Under the pieces are notes generated by a model. It had not been told where the DNA came from. It searched no databases and saw nothing but the letters and a program-made list of their open reading frames with translations. 64,000 nucleotides of DNA from Paenarthrobacter aurescens. GTDB taxonomy: Bacteria > Actinomycetota > Actinomycetes > Actinomycetales > Micrococcaceae. The stretch is taken from NCBI RefSeq assembly GCF_025421775.1, contig NZ_JAOEFX010000009.1:62001-126000 (forward strand), given 5' to 3'. Below are positions 35,808 to 44,225 of the stretch, piece after piece; the stretch's first letter is position 1, and every line of letters begins with the position of its first letter. A program made the position numbers and the translations under genes.

Positions 35808-36776
35808 ATGGTGAGGATTCTTGCCCGTGAAGTTCTGCGGGGGCAGCCAACAACGGCCACGACTGACGTGGACGAGGCACACGCCAAGATCGCCGAGCTG
35901 TTCTGCAGTCATGAGCTCGCCCCACGGACCCGGACGTCGTCAGTGGACATGAAGCTGCGTTCCCTGCATCGGGGCGACGTCGGGATCGAGTTTTTGGACT
36001 ACGGCGCGGACGTCCGAATTGAGCCTGAGGGCCTGCAGGATTTCCATCTGGTGCAAATCCCGTTGGCCGGGCACGCCTCCATGCAGGTGGGTGCGGACAT
36101 TGTGGACTCCAGCCCGCGCTTAGCCACAGTTCCGCCCATTGACCGGCCATTTTCCATGAGTTGGGACGGCGGTAGTCCGCACCTGATCGTCTACGTACGG
36201 CGTACTGCGTTGGAGCGGGTGGCCGAACAGTTGTACGGCGATAGTGCGGTGGACCTGGGCTACGGCATGGACCTTTCAGGTGCCGCCGGTCGCGCATTCT
36301 TGAGGTCCGTCGTCGAACTTCATGACGACATGATCAGCGAACCCGCATCCAGCGCCCCCGCGTTTGTTCAGGGATTGCTGGCGGACAGCATGGTGTCGCG
36401 GTTGCTGATGGCGATGGAGCCACCAGGCGGAGAGGCCGGGGACGCCGGGTCCGAAAGCCGGCTGGTCCGCGAATGCCGCGAATTGTTGGAAAAGCACGCC
36501 TTTGAAGAACTCACCGTGCCGGACATCGCCGAGTGCCTTGGCGTTTCGGTGCGAACGCTGCAAACGGCCCTTCGGGCGGAAACGGGTGCGACGCCGTCGG
36601 AGTTGTTACGCAGTATCCGGTTGGACCGGGCGCGGGAGATGCTCCTGGAGGCGAGCCCGCGGGAGCGAAGCGTCACGGCCGTTGCGGAGCTGTGTGGGTT
36701 TACGCATCAAGGGCGGTTTTCTGCTTTGTACCTGAAGGCCTTCGGCGAGCTGCCCTCCGAGAGCCTGCGCCGCTAG
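35808..36776 (+). CDS. AraC/XylS family transcriptional regulator
   Basis: A 322-residue activator: an N-terminal cupin-like ligand domain (about 40-200; FHLVQIPLAGHASMQVG) and a C-terminal pair of helix-turn-helix motifs (about 220-320; LTVPDIAECLGVSVRTLQTALRAETG, VTAVAELCGFTHQGRFSALYLKAFGE). It is divergent from the monooxygenase operon and its probable regulator. Its stop abuts the stop of the convergent GntR gene with no spacer. Confidence 0.93.
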   Translation: MVRILAREVLRGQPTTATTDVDEAHAKIAELFCSHELAPRTRTSSVDMKLRSLHRGDVGIEFLDYGADVRIEPEGLQDFHLVQIPLAGHASMQVGADIVDSSPRLATVPPIDRPFSMSWDGGSPHLIVYVRRTALERVAEQLYGDSAVDLGYGMDLSGAAGRAFLRSVVELHDDMISEPASSAPAFVQGLLADSMVSRLLMAMEPPGGEAGDAGSESRLVRECRELLEKHAFEELTVPDIAECLGVSVRTLQTALRAETGATPSELLRSIRLDRAREMLLEASPRERSVTAVAELCGFTHQGRFSALYLKAFGELPSESLRR

Positions 36777-37478
36777 CTACGCCTCCAGCACGTACGTCTT
36801 TAGGTCGTCCAGGGTCTGCTGCATGTGCGCATCCATGGCGAGCCGTGACTCGTTCGGATTCCGGGACTCCAGGGCGGCCGCAATCTTCCGATGATGGCCA
36901 ATAGCGTGTTCCTGGATCTCCGGGAAAGCGGACGTTTCCGTGCGTCGGGCCTCAAGGACCCGGTGCAGCGGCTCAAACAGGACGGCCACGAACACATTGC
37001 CTGAAGCGTGGAGGATGACGTCGTGGAAGGCGAGGTCTGCCTCCACAAAAGCTGCGAGGTCGTTGACTTCGTGGGCGGCCTGCATCTTTTCCACGTGCTC
37101 TTTGAGGGCGGTGAGCTCGTCGTCGGAAATGCGCTCGGCGGCCAGTTCGCAGGCGCCGGTTTCCAGCATCCGGCGGAGCTCAATGAGCTGGATCGCGGCA
37201 GCAGCATCCTTGGATCCTTCAGACGCAGCACGCAGCACCGCTTCCAGCGATGCCCACTGGTTCAGGGGATTAACAAACGTTCCACGGCCGCGTTCCACGC
37301 TGAGGATCCGTTGCGCTTCGAGGGTCTTCATGGCTTCACGCACGGTCATGCGGCTTACCTCGTGCTTGGCACTGAGCTCAAGCTCGCCGGGGACCACCGT
37401 TCCGGGCGGAAATTCACCCGCGATGATGCGGTCCAGCAACTCGTCAGCGACGACGCCGACCAGCGACTTGCGTGCCAT
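36777..37478 (-). CDS. GntR/FadR-type regulator with FCD domain
   Basis: A 233-residue repressor with a winged helix domain (about 1-72; KHEVSRMTVREAMKTLEAQRILSVERGRGTFV) and an FCD ligand domain with the D-x3-H ... H ... H metal-binding pattern (DLAFHDVILHAS). The start at 37478 gives the usual N-terminus; an in-frame start at 37580 would overlap the hydrolase gene. A GTCAGACATCTTAC operator-like site stands upstream and recurs before the acid-sugar operon. Confidence 0.93.
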   Translation of the reverse strand: MARKSLVGVVADELLDRIIAGEFPPGTVVPGELELSAKHEVSRMTVREAMKTLEAQRILSVERGRGTFVNPLNQWASLEAVLRAASEGSKDAAAAIQLIELRRMLETGACELAAERISDDELTALKEHVEKMQAAHEVNDLAAFVEADLAFHDVILHASGNVFVAVLFEPLHRVLEARRTETSAFPEIQEHAIGHHRKIAAALESRNPNESRLAMDAHMQQTLDDLKTYVLEA

Positions 37479-37536
37479 GTATCCCCATTTCCTGTACTCC
37501 GGCCATCCTGCGTCCCGCGGCTTCCCGGGACGGATG

Positions 37537-37554
37537 GTTGTCAGACATCTTACG
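37537..37554. promoter_or_regulatory. GntR operator-like site upstream of its own gene
   Basis: The segment TTGTCAGACATCTTAC overlaps the 3' end of the alpha/beta hydrolase gene about 60 bp before the GntR start. It shares GACATCTTAC with the site at 38418-38440, indicating autoregulation and control of the acid-sugar operon by the same protein. Confidence 0.55.
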
Positions 37555-38350
37555 CTGGCGGTGGCCAGCTCGTTCTCCAAAATTCATGCAACGCCGTGAC
37601 GCATTCCTGCGGCTGTTCCCAGTGGACGCTGTGGCCTGCGTCGCGAACGGCCTTCAGTTGCCGCCGGGGCCCAGCCGACACGAAAGCGGCCATCTGCTCG
37701 ATGGACCGCACGCGGTCCCCGGTGCCGGCGATCACCAGCAAGGGTGCCCGCACCCGTCCGGGAACTGAAGATTCGACGCCGGTCATGGCCGCCTTGCCGC
37801 TGGGGCCAAGAACCGAAAATGGAACGTCGAACCCCTTGCCGAGGTACCCGGATTCCGCAGCGGTCAGAGGCCCGTACCAAGCGTCCATGCACCTGGCCCT
37901 GGTTCCGGCATCCAGGAAACCTTGGTCCCATTGGGACTGCAGCATGGACCGGAATCCTTCGTTCGGAGGCGCAGGCACCATGCCTACCAGCGTCACCGTA
38001 GCCCCCAGCTGCGGAAAATTCGCTGCCAACGTGAGGGCAATGCTGCCGCCCAGGGAATGCCCGACCAGATGCACCGGTGTTCCGCCCATCCGGTTCAGGG
38101 TGGCCGCTACCGAAGCCGCCGCTGATTCCAGCGTCCATTCGAAACCCGGCGGCAGTACTTCACCCGGGTGATAGCCGGGGAGGTCCAGGATCCAGACTTC
38201 GCGCCCGGCGTCGAGGAGTTCCTCCGCCAGCGGTTCCCAATAGGCCGAACCGGACGCCCAGCCGTGGATCAGCACCGCCGGGATGTCCTCCGCAGCTTTC
38301 GCAGGCGTTCGTACGTCCACGTAGGAAAGCGGAACCGCGCTGTCAGCCAT
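37550..38350 (-). CDS. alpha/beta hydrolase
   Basis: A 266-residue hydrolase: oxyanion segment LIHGWASGSAYWEPLA, nucleophile elbow GHSLGGS, catalytic Asp in GTGDRVRS and His in DAGHSVHWEQP. This build is common to BioH-like esterases and small-molecule lactonases. It is divergent from the kinase operon and lies upstream of the GntR gene, so an esterase or lactonase step feeding acid sugars is possible but not shown. Confidence 0.88.
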   Translation of the reverse strand: MADSAVPLSYVDVRTPAKAAEDIPAVLIHGWASGSAYWEPLAEELLDAGREVWILDLPGYHPGEVLPPGFEWTLESAAASVAATLNRMGGTPVHLVGHSLGGSIALTLAANFPQLGATVTLVGMVPAPPNEGFRSMLQSQWDQGFLDAGTRARCMDAWYGPLTAAESGYLGKGFDVPFSVLGPSGKAAMTGVESSVPGRVRAPLLVIAGTGDRVRSIEQMAAFVSAGPRRQLKAVRDAGHSVHWEQPQECVTALHEFWRTSWPPPA

Positions 38351-38417
38351 GCTCCCAGCCTAGTGACACCGGGCATCTTGCGCCGTGAGGAGCCGTGTGT
38401 CACACTGGCATTCAAAT

Positions 38418-38440
38418 GTTAGATGTCTGACATCTTACAT
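38418..38440. promoter_or_regulatory. GntR operator-like palindrome before the acid-sugar operon
   Basis: AGATGTCTGACATCT (38421-38435) is a perfect 15-bp palindrome extended on both sides by partially symmetric TGTT/TACA. It lies between the divergent hydrolase and kinase genes, 35 bp from the kinase ATG. A second, half-degenerate copy precedes the GntR gene. Confidence 0.7.
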
Positions 38441-38469
38441 TCACTAAACCGCAACAGAGATTTCCCACG

Positions 38470-40005
38470 ATGGAGTGCATAGTGACCCTTGAAGCCGACG
38501 TTCTGGCCGCTTTCCCGGCGGAAGTCCAGATTCCTGCTCAGCTGGTTGCCGACGCCGTTGCGGCGTCCTCGGCAACATCTCCCCGCGTTCTGGTCGTCCT
38601 CGACGACGACCCCACCGGCACGCAGTCCGTTGCCGACCTCGCTGTCCTCACCCACTGGGAGGTCGCAGATTTCATGTGGGCCTTCACCCACATCCGGGAA
38701 AACCGGACCAAGCCCGCGGTCTACGTCCTCACCAACACCCGCAGCCTTGACCCGGCAGAAGCAGCAGCCCGCAACGAAGAAATCGTGCGCAACGCCCTGG
38801 CGGCAGCAGCCGGCACAGGTGTTGGTCCTCAGCTGCGCCTGGGTTTTGTCAGCCGCAGCGACTCCACCCTCCGCGGCCACTACCCGCTGGAACCGGACGT
38901 CATCGCCGCAACCGTGGCTGCTGAAACCGGCGAAGTCACCGACGGCGTGGTGATCGTTCCCGCATTCCCCGACGCCGGTCGCGTCACCATCGGCGGCGTG
39001 CACTACATGCGTGGCACCGGAGAAGATGCCGGCTCCCTCACTCCGGTGGCCGAGACGGAGTTCGCCAAGGACGCGAGCTTCGGCTTCGCCAACTCCGAGA
39101 TGGCCAAGTATGTCGAGGAGAAGTCGCAGGGCCGGTTCCCCGCCAGCGACGTGATCGTCCTGGACCTGAACATCATCCGCGCCGGAGCTTCCGCCCAGGA
39201 CTCCACTATCTCCGCAAAGGCGATCGCCGATGCCCTGGAATCCGCCACCAACTCCACCCCGATCGTGGCCGACATCGTCACCGAAAACGACTTCCGCGCA
39301 CTGGCCCTTGGCCTCGAGGAAGCCGAACGCCGCGGCAAGAAACTCCTCTACCGCGTGGGCCCGCCGTTTGTCCGCGGCCGGATCGGCCAGGAAATCCGCG
39401 CGGCATTGACCTCCGAGGAAGCCTTTGCGGGCAACACTCCCTCCGCCGCCGGCGGCTTGATCGTGGTCGGCTCCCACGTTGGCGTCACCACCCGCCAGCT
39501 CAATGACCTCACAGCCGAGCACAGCTCCGCGCGCACCATCGAGATCGACGTCGAGAAACTCATTGCCGGAACCGAAACCGCAGGTGAAGCAGAAGCCGAC
39601 GCCTACATCGGAACCGTCGTGTCCGACGTCGTCGACGCCCTCCGCCACGGCGACGTCATCGTCCACACCAGCCGCCTGCTCATCAAGACCGACGACGCCG
39701 CAGCGAGCCTGAAGATCGCCCGCACCGTGTCGGCCGCCGTCGTGGCTGTTGTGAACCGCACCCTGAAGACCTTCCCGCCGCGGTTCGTCATCGCGAAGGG
39801 CGGCATCACATCCTCGGACGTCGCCGCGCATGGCCTGGAGATCCGCCACGCAATCGTCCGCGGACCCATGCTCCCGGGCATCGTCTCGCTGTGGGAGCCA
39901 GTGGACGGCCCCGCAAAGGGCATCCCGTACATCGTCTTCGCCGGCAACGTGGGCGACGACCAATCCCTCACCCAGGTCACCCGCAAGCTCAGCGCAACTT
40001 TCTAA
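38470..40005 (+). CDS. four-carbon acid sugar kinase (DUF1537 family)
   Basis: A 511-residue OtnK/DtnK-type kinase that phosphorylates oxo-tetronate or tetronate. The N-terminal substrate domain has LVVLDDDPTGTQSVADL, SRSDSTLRGHYPLE and PAFPDAGRVTIGG. The C-terminal ATP domain has VIVHTSR ... FVIAKGGITSSDVA ... VFAGNVGD. ATG at 38470 is used, but a GTG at 38482 with GGAG in front is an equally good start. First gene of the operon; the LtnD-type gene starts 25 bp after its stop. Confidence 0.93.
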   Translation: MECIVTLEADVLAAFPAEVQIPAQLVADAVAASSATSPRVLVVLDDDPTGTQSVADLAVLTHWEVADFMWAFTHIRENRTKPAVYVLTNTRSLDPAEAAARNEEIVRNALAAAAGTGVGPQLRLGFVSRSDSTLRGHYPLEPDVIAATVAAETGEVTDGVVIVPAFPDAGRVTIGGVHYMRGTGEDAGSLTPVAETEFAKDASFGFANSEMAKYVEEKSQGRFPASDVIVLDLNIIRAGASAQDSTISAKAIADALESATNSTPIVADIVTENDFRALALGLEEAERRGKKLLYRVGPPFVRGRIGQEIRAALTSEEAFAGNTPSAAGGLIVVGSHVGVTTRQLNDLTAEHSSARTIEIDVEKLIAGTETAGEAEADAYIGTVVSDVVDALRHGDVIVHTSRLLIKTDDAAASLKIARTVSAAVVAVVNRTLKTFPPRFVIAKGGITSSDVAAHGLEIRHAIVRGPMLPGIVSLWEPVDGPAKGIPYIVFAGNVGDDQSLTQVTRKLSATF

Positions 40006-40030
40006 CAGCAAAAATTCAATGGAGAACACC

Positions 40031-40933
40031 ATGACCAGCAGCAACTACACCGTCACCGTCCTGGGCCTCGGCGCCATGGGACTGCCCATGGCCACCCGCC
40101 TCGCGTCCGAATTAACAGTCCACGGCTTCGACATCGCCGAGCCCCGCCTGGAACTCGCCGCCGCAGCCGGGATCAAGACCTTCGCCTCAGCCCGCGAAGC
40201 CTCCCAGGAAGCTGACGCGTTGCTCCTGGCCGTCCGCAACGGCGAACAGCTCAACGATGTCCTCTTCGGCGAGAATGGCGTGGCCTCGGTCCTCAAGCCG
40301 GGCGCCGTCGTGATCCTCGGCAGCACCGTGGGCACGGAAGCCATCCCCGCCACGGTGGCCAAGCTGGCTGAGTATGGCGTCGCGCTGGTGGACGCTCCGC
40401 TGTCCGGCGGCCCCAAACGTGCCGGCGAAGGTGACCTGCTGATCGTTGTTGGCGCCGAGCCCGAGGCACTCGAAAAGGCCCGTCCCGCACTGGAACTGTT
40501 GGCCTCCACGCTGAGCATCGTGGGCGACAAGCCTGGCGACGGCCAGGCACTCAAGACCGTCAACCAGCTCCTCTGCGGTGTCCACATCGCTGCCGCCGCA
40601 GAGGCCATGGCCCTCGCCGATGCCCTCGGGCTCGATCAGGCCAAGACTCTCGCCGCGCTCGAAGCCGGAGCCGCTGGTTCCTTCATGCTCTCCAACCGCG
40701 GCCCGCGCATCCTGGAGGCCTACACGGAGGACGGCGCAGAGGTCCTCAGCCGCCTGGACATCTTCGTCAAGGACATGGGCATCGTGGGCAAGGCAACCCG
40801 TGCCGCCGGCCTCGCCGCGCCCGTTGCCGCCGCTGCTGAACAGCTCTACCTTCTCGGCCAGGCCCAGGGCCTCGCCGCTGCCGACGATTCAGCCGTCATC
40901 AAGGTTGTCGCGCCGTCCAAGCGCACCGCCTAA
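40031..40933 (+). CDS. NAD(P)-dependent beta-hydroxyacid dehydrogenase (LtnD-like)
   Basis: A 300-residue member of the 6-phosphogluconate/3-hydroxyisobutyrate dehydrogenase family. Nucleotide motif GLGAMGLPMA at the N-terminus; substrate motif DAPLSGGPKRAGEGDL; catalytic Lys in KTVNQLLCG. With a DUF1537 kinase it is expected to oxidise threonate or erythronate. ATG at 40031 with GGAGA 6 nt upstream is chosen over one at 40019. Confidence 0.93.
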   Translation: MTSSNYTVTVLGLGAMGLPMATRLASELTVHGFDIAEPRLELAAAAGIKTFASAREASQEADALLLAVRNGEQLNDVLFGENGVASVLKPGAVVILGSTVGTEAIPATVAKLAEYGVALVDAPLSGGPKRAGEGDLLIVVGAEPEALEKARPALELLASTLSIVGDKPGDGQALKTVNQLLCGVHIAAAAEAMALADALGLDQAKTLAALEAGAAGSFMLSNRGPRILEAYTEDGAEVLSRLDIFVKDMGIVGKATRAAGLAAPVAAAAEQLYLLGQAQGLAAADDSAVIKVVAPSKRTA

Positions 40934-40951
40934 CCACCCCAACAAGAACCC

Positions 40952-40985
40952 GCGACGACGGCGGTCCCCCCTTCGCCGTCGTCGC
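40952..40985. terminator. 12-bp-arm hairpin between dehydrogenase and permease genes
   Basis: Perfect arms 40952-40963 and 40974-40985 (GCGACGACGGCG and complement) with a 10-bp loop, inside a 102-bp gap of an operon read in one direction. No T-tract. It may set relative expression rather than end transcription. Confidence 0.6.
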
Positions 40986-41035
40986 ACCTCCCGCCGGTCT
41001 TCTTTAGACTGGTTTGTCAAAGGAGACACCCCCCA

Positions 41036-42502
41036 ATGAATCCCCTCGTCAACTCGTTGATGGTTCGGGCGGCCGATGCCCCAGCCATTAAGCCCGCAGT
41101 GGAGCTGGGAACACCCCTTCTGCTGACCATTGCCGCAGCCGGTATCGCGCTGTTGCTGGTGCTGATCATCCGCTTCAAGATCCAGGCTTTCGTTGCCCTG
41201 CTGGCGGTCAGCATCCTGGTGGCCGTTGCAGCCCAGATCCCGCTGAAGGACATCTTCACCGTGGTGACCACTGGCGTTGGCAGCACCATGGGCAAGGTCG
41301 CGTTGCTGATCGCCCTCGGCGCCATCCTTGGCCGCATGATCGAAGTTTCCGGCGGCGTGCAGTCGCTGGCCACCCACTTCACTGAGAAGCTCGGCGCCAA
41401 GCGCGTTGCCATCGCACTGACCGCAGTCGGCTTCCTGGTGGCGATCCCCGTGTTCTTCGAGGTGGGTGTGATCGTACTGGTCCCCATCGTTTACGCATTT
41501 GCCAAGATCGCGAACGTGCACCCGATCAAGTTCGGCCTGCCCATGGCCGGCATCATGCTGTCCATCCACGTTGCAGTCCCGCCGCACCCGGGCATCGTGG
41601 CGGGCGCAGGTGTCTTCGGCGCGGATATCGGACTCATCACGATGATCTCGCTCATCATCTGCATCCCCCTCGGATTCCTGTCCTACTGGGTTGCCAGCAT
41701 CATGAACCGCAAGGACTACGAACTGCTCCCCGGCGTGAAGCAGCAGGTGGAGGAATTCGGTTCCGACTCCCTGGTCCACGTCGGTCACGAAGGTCCCGGT
41801 GCCCGCGCCATTGCTCCTCCGCGTCCCGGCCTCATCATGTTCCTGATCGCCGCTCCGATTGTCCAGATCCTCCTCGGCACCGTCGGAACACTGACCATCG
41901 CCAAGGACAACTACTGGTACGGCGTGGCCGCGTTCATCGGCAATCCCTTCTTCGCGCTCCTCGTCGCCGTGGCCCTCTCCTTCTTCCTGCTGGCCGTCCG
42001 CCGCAACTGGTCCCTCAAGGAAACAGGCGAGATCTTCGAAGGCGCCCTGCCTCCCATCGCGTCCATCCTCATGGTGGTTGCCGCAGGTGGCGTGTTCGGT
42101 GAAGTCCTCCGCACCTCCGGCATCGGCGCCGCACTGTCCCACACGTTGGACAGCCTCGGCCTGCCGGTGATCGTGCTCGGCTTCATCATCTCCCTGGCAC
42201 TGCGCGCCGCCCAGGGTTCGGCCACAGTCGCCATCGTGACGACCACCGGCTTGCTTACTTCCGCGGTCATGGAGGGTGGCTACTCGCCGGCCCAGATCGC
42301 CGTGATCGTCATCGCCATCGGCTTCGGCTCGCTGGGCCTGTCCCACGTCACCGACGCCGGCTTCTGGACCGTGATCCGCTACTACGGCCTGACCGTTTCC
42401 GACGGCCTCAAGACCTGGACTGTCCTCACCACCATCCTGGGCCTGGCCGGCTTCGCGCTGACGTACGTCGCCTGGATCCTGGTGGGAGGCCTGGCCCACT
42501 GA
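41036..42502 (+). CDS. GntP family gluconate/acid-sugar:H+ symporter
   Basis: A 488-residue permease with about 12-14 hydrophobic segments. GntP features include GSTMGKVALLIALGAILGRMIEVSGG, FFEVGVIVLVPIVYA, PPHPGIVAGAGVF and the C-terminal SLGLSHVTDAGFW. In this operon the substrate is probably threonate or erythronate. AAAGGAGACACC precedes the ATG. Its TGA overlaps the next ATG (TGATG). Confidence 0.94.
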   Translation: MNPLVNSLMVRAADAPAIKPAVELGTPLLLTIAAAGIALLLVLIIRFKIQAFVALLAVSILVAVAAQIPLKDIFTVVTTGVGSTMGKVALLIALGAILGRMIEVSGGVQSLATHFTEKLGAKRVAIALTAVGFLVAIPVFFEVGVIVLVPIVYAFAKIANVHPIKFGLPMAGIMLSIHVAVPPHPGIVAGAGVFGADIGLITMISLIICIPLGFLSYWVASIMNRKDYELLPGVKQQVEEFGSDSLVHVGHEGPGARAIAPPRPGLIMFLIAAPIVQILLGTVGTLTIAKDNYWYGVAAFIGNPFFALLVAVALSFFLLAVRRNWSLKETGEIFEGALPPIASILMVVAAGGVFGEVLRTSGIGAALSHTLDSLGLPVIVLGFIISLALRAAQGSATVAIVTTTGLLTSAVMEGGYSPAQIAVIVIAIGFGSLGLSHVTDAGFWTVIRYYGLTVSDGLKTWTVLTTILGLAGFALTYVAWILVGGLAH

Positions 42503-43377
42503 TGCGCGCCAAACTCGACCACCTGGTCAACTCTTCCCTGGCTTCCGGCTCCGCAGTTCCGGCCTTCACCTGCTACGACTTCACCACCGCGCTGGCCGTT
42601 GTTTCGGCGGCGGAGAAGGCCCAGTTGGGTGTGATTCTGCTCGTCGCTCCAAAGACGGCCTCAACGCCCAACGGGTTGCGCCTCATTGCAGCACTGCGGG
42701 GCCTTGCCGACAACGCCGGCGTTCCGGTTTCGGTCCAGTTGGACCACGCCTCGGACCTCAAGATCATCCTCGATTCCGTGGCCGCCGGTGCGGATGCCGT
42801 CCTGGCTGATGGTTCGTCCTTGCCCTATGAGGACAACATCGCACTGGTCCGTGAGGTCCGTGCCGCGCTGGACGCGCAAGGTGCTTCCGACGTCGTGATC
42901 GAAGCGGAGCTCGGCGGCCTTGCGGGCGATGAGGACAGGGCGTTCGGTACCGCTGATTCAGCGCACGACGCCGGCACTTTAGTTGCGGGGCTCACCAACC
43001 CTGCACAGGTGGCCGACTTCGTGGAGCGAACCGGCGCGCAACTGCTGGCTGTCGCCGTCGGAAACGTGCACGGCAAGTACAAGGGCGAGCCCAACATCCG
43101 CTGGGACGTGCTGCAGGAAGTGGCTTCGAGGACGGACGTGCCGTTGGTGCTGCACGGAGCGTCCGGCATCCCCGCCGACGAACTGGCGAAGGCCCCCTCC
43201 ATGCAGGTGGGCAAGGTGAACTTCAACACCGAGCTGCGCACCGGAATCCTGGCGACGCTGGAATCTGAAACCGCAGCACACCGGGCTGATGGCGAGAATC
43301 TTCAAGGTCTGCTGGCGCGCTGGAATGGCTCGGCCGCGACATTCGCGGGCGCCACGCTGGAGCTGCTCAGTACCTAA
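42502..43377 (+). CDS. class II fructose-bisphosphate-type aldolase
   Basis: A 291-residue zinc aldolase of the GatY/KbaY group. Catalytic Asp and Zn ligand in VQLDHAS, acidic segment EAELGGL, Zn-binding His in GNVHG and LHGASG, then GKVNFNTELR for phosphate binding. It is the last gene of the acid-sugar operon. The operon lacks the OtnC decarboxylase and OtnI isomerase of the known L-threonate route, so this aldolase may perform the carbon-splitting step. Confidence 0.9.
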   Translation: MRAKLDHLVNSSLASGSAVPAFTCYDFTTALAVVSAAEKAQLGVILLVAPKTASTPNGLRLIAALRGLADNAGVPVSVQLDHASDLKIILDSVAAGADAVLADGSSLPYEDNIALVREVRAALDAQGASDVVIEAELGGLAGDEDRAFGTADSAHDAGTLVAGLTNPAQVADFVERTGAQLLAVAVGNVHGKYKGEPNIRWDVLQEVASRTDVPLVLHGASGIPADELAKAPSMQVGKVNFNTELRTGILATLESETAAHRADGENLQGLLARWNGSAATFAGATLELLST

Positions 43378-43416
43378 CGGCCCAGGCCAAGAACACGGGG
43401 AGGCTAGGATCAAACC

Positions 43417-43809
43417 ATGATCCTGGCCTCCCTGATTTTCGCCCTGCTTGCGGCGTTGCTGCACGTCTACATCTTCACCATGGAGTCCATCACCTGGACC
43501 AAACCGGCCACGTGGAAGACGTTCAGCATCACCTCCCAGGCTGACGCCGAAACCACCAAACCCCTGGCCTATAACCAGGGCTTCTACAACCTGTTCCTGG
43601 CCATCGGCGCGCTGGTGGGAATCATCGCAGTCTGGGCTGGGGCGCCGCAGGTGGGCTGGACCCTCGTCTTCAGCAGCTGTGGTTCCATGCTCCTGGCCGC
43701 CCTGGTGCTCGCAGCCAGCGGCAAAAAGTACCTCCGCGCAGCAACGCTCCAAGGCACAACGCCGCTGCTCGCCGTCGTGCTTGGAGTGTTGGCGCTGACG
43801 CTGGGCTAG
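43417..43809 (+). CDS. DUF1304 family membrane protein
   Basis: A 130-residue protein with four hydrophobic helices. The family pattern HVYIFTMESITW near residue 16 and NQGFYNLFLAIG in the middle identify DUF1304. Function unknown. It ends in a 4-bp overlap with the convergent VOC gene. Confidence 0.9.
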   Translation: MILASLIFALLAALLHVYIFTMESITWTKPATWKTFSITSQADAETTKPLAYNQGFYNLFLAIGALVGIIAVWAGAPQVGWTLVFSSCGSMLLAALVLAASGKKYLRAATLQGTTPLLAVVLGVLALTLG

Positions 43810-44225
43810 GCCTCCGGTGGGCCGGCCTGGGCTGCGGCCTCGTCCATCCAGAGGACTTCCCAGTGGTGGCCGTCCAGATCGCGGAACGCACGGCTGTACA
43901 TGAAGCCAAGATCCTGGGCGTCGTAGGTTTCGGATCCACCGGCCTCGAGAGCCTTGGTAGCCAGTGCATCCACGTCTTCGCGGCTGGGGGCAGAAATGGC
44001 GACAATTGCCGCCGTCGAGTTTTTCGTGTCAGCAATGGGCTGCTTGGTGAACTCGCTGAACTTGGCGTGCGTCAGGAGCATCGCATAGATGGTGTCGCTG
44101 AAGACGACGCATGCCGCTGTCTCATCCGTGAAGTTCGGGTTGATGGTGTAGCCGAGCGCTGTGTAGAAGGCCTTGGACGCTTCAAGGTCGCTGACGGGCA
44201 GATTGACGAAAATGGACGTAGTCAT
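43806..44225 (-). CDS. VOC family (glyoxalase-like) protein
   Basis: A 139-residue protein with two vicinal-oxygen-chelate modules: SIFVNLPVSDLEASKAFYTALGY at the N-terminus and FMYSRAFRDLDGHHWEVLWMD at the C-terminus. The ATG at 44225 overlaps the Lrp gene's stop by 4 bp, so it is translationally coupled to that regulator; a start at 44276 would read into the regulator gene. Substrate unknown. Confidence 0.88.
   Translation of the reverse strand: MTTSIFVNLPVSDLEASKAFYTALGYTINPNFTDETAACVVFSDTIYAMLLTHAKFSEFTKQPIADTKNSTAAIVAISAPSREDVDALATKALEAGGSETYDAQDLGFMYSRAFRDLDGHHWEVLWMDEAAAQAGPPEA

Noticed and set aside
35476-35814. Plus-strand open frame of 112 codons upstream of the AraC gene
   Set aside because: It runs through the duplicated promoter modules, lacks a ribosome site and is not protein-like; the minus-strand 52-codon frame in the same place has a good ribosome site.
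40889-42499. Long minus-strand open frame (536 codons) opposite the GntP permease gene
   Set aside because: Encodes an Asp/Gly/His-rich low-complexity sequence with no recognisable fold; it mirrors the GC-rich third positions of the true plus-strand gene.
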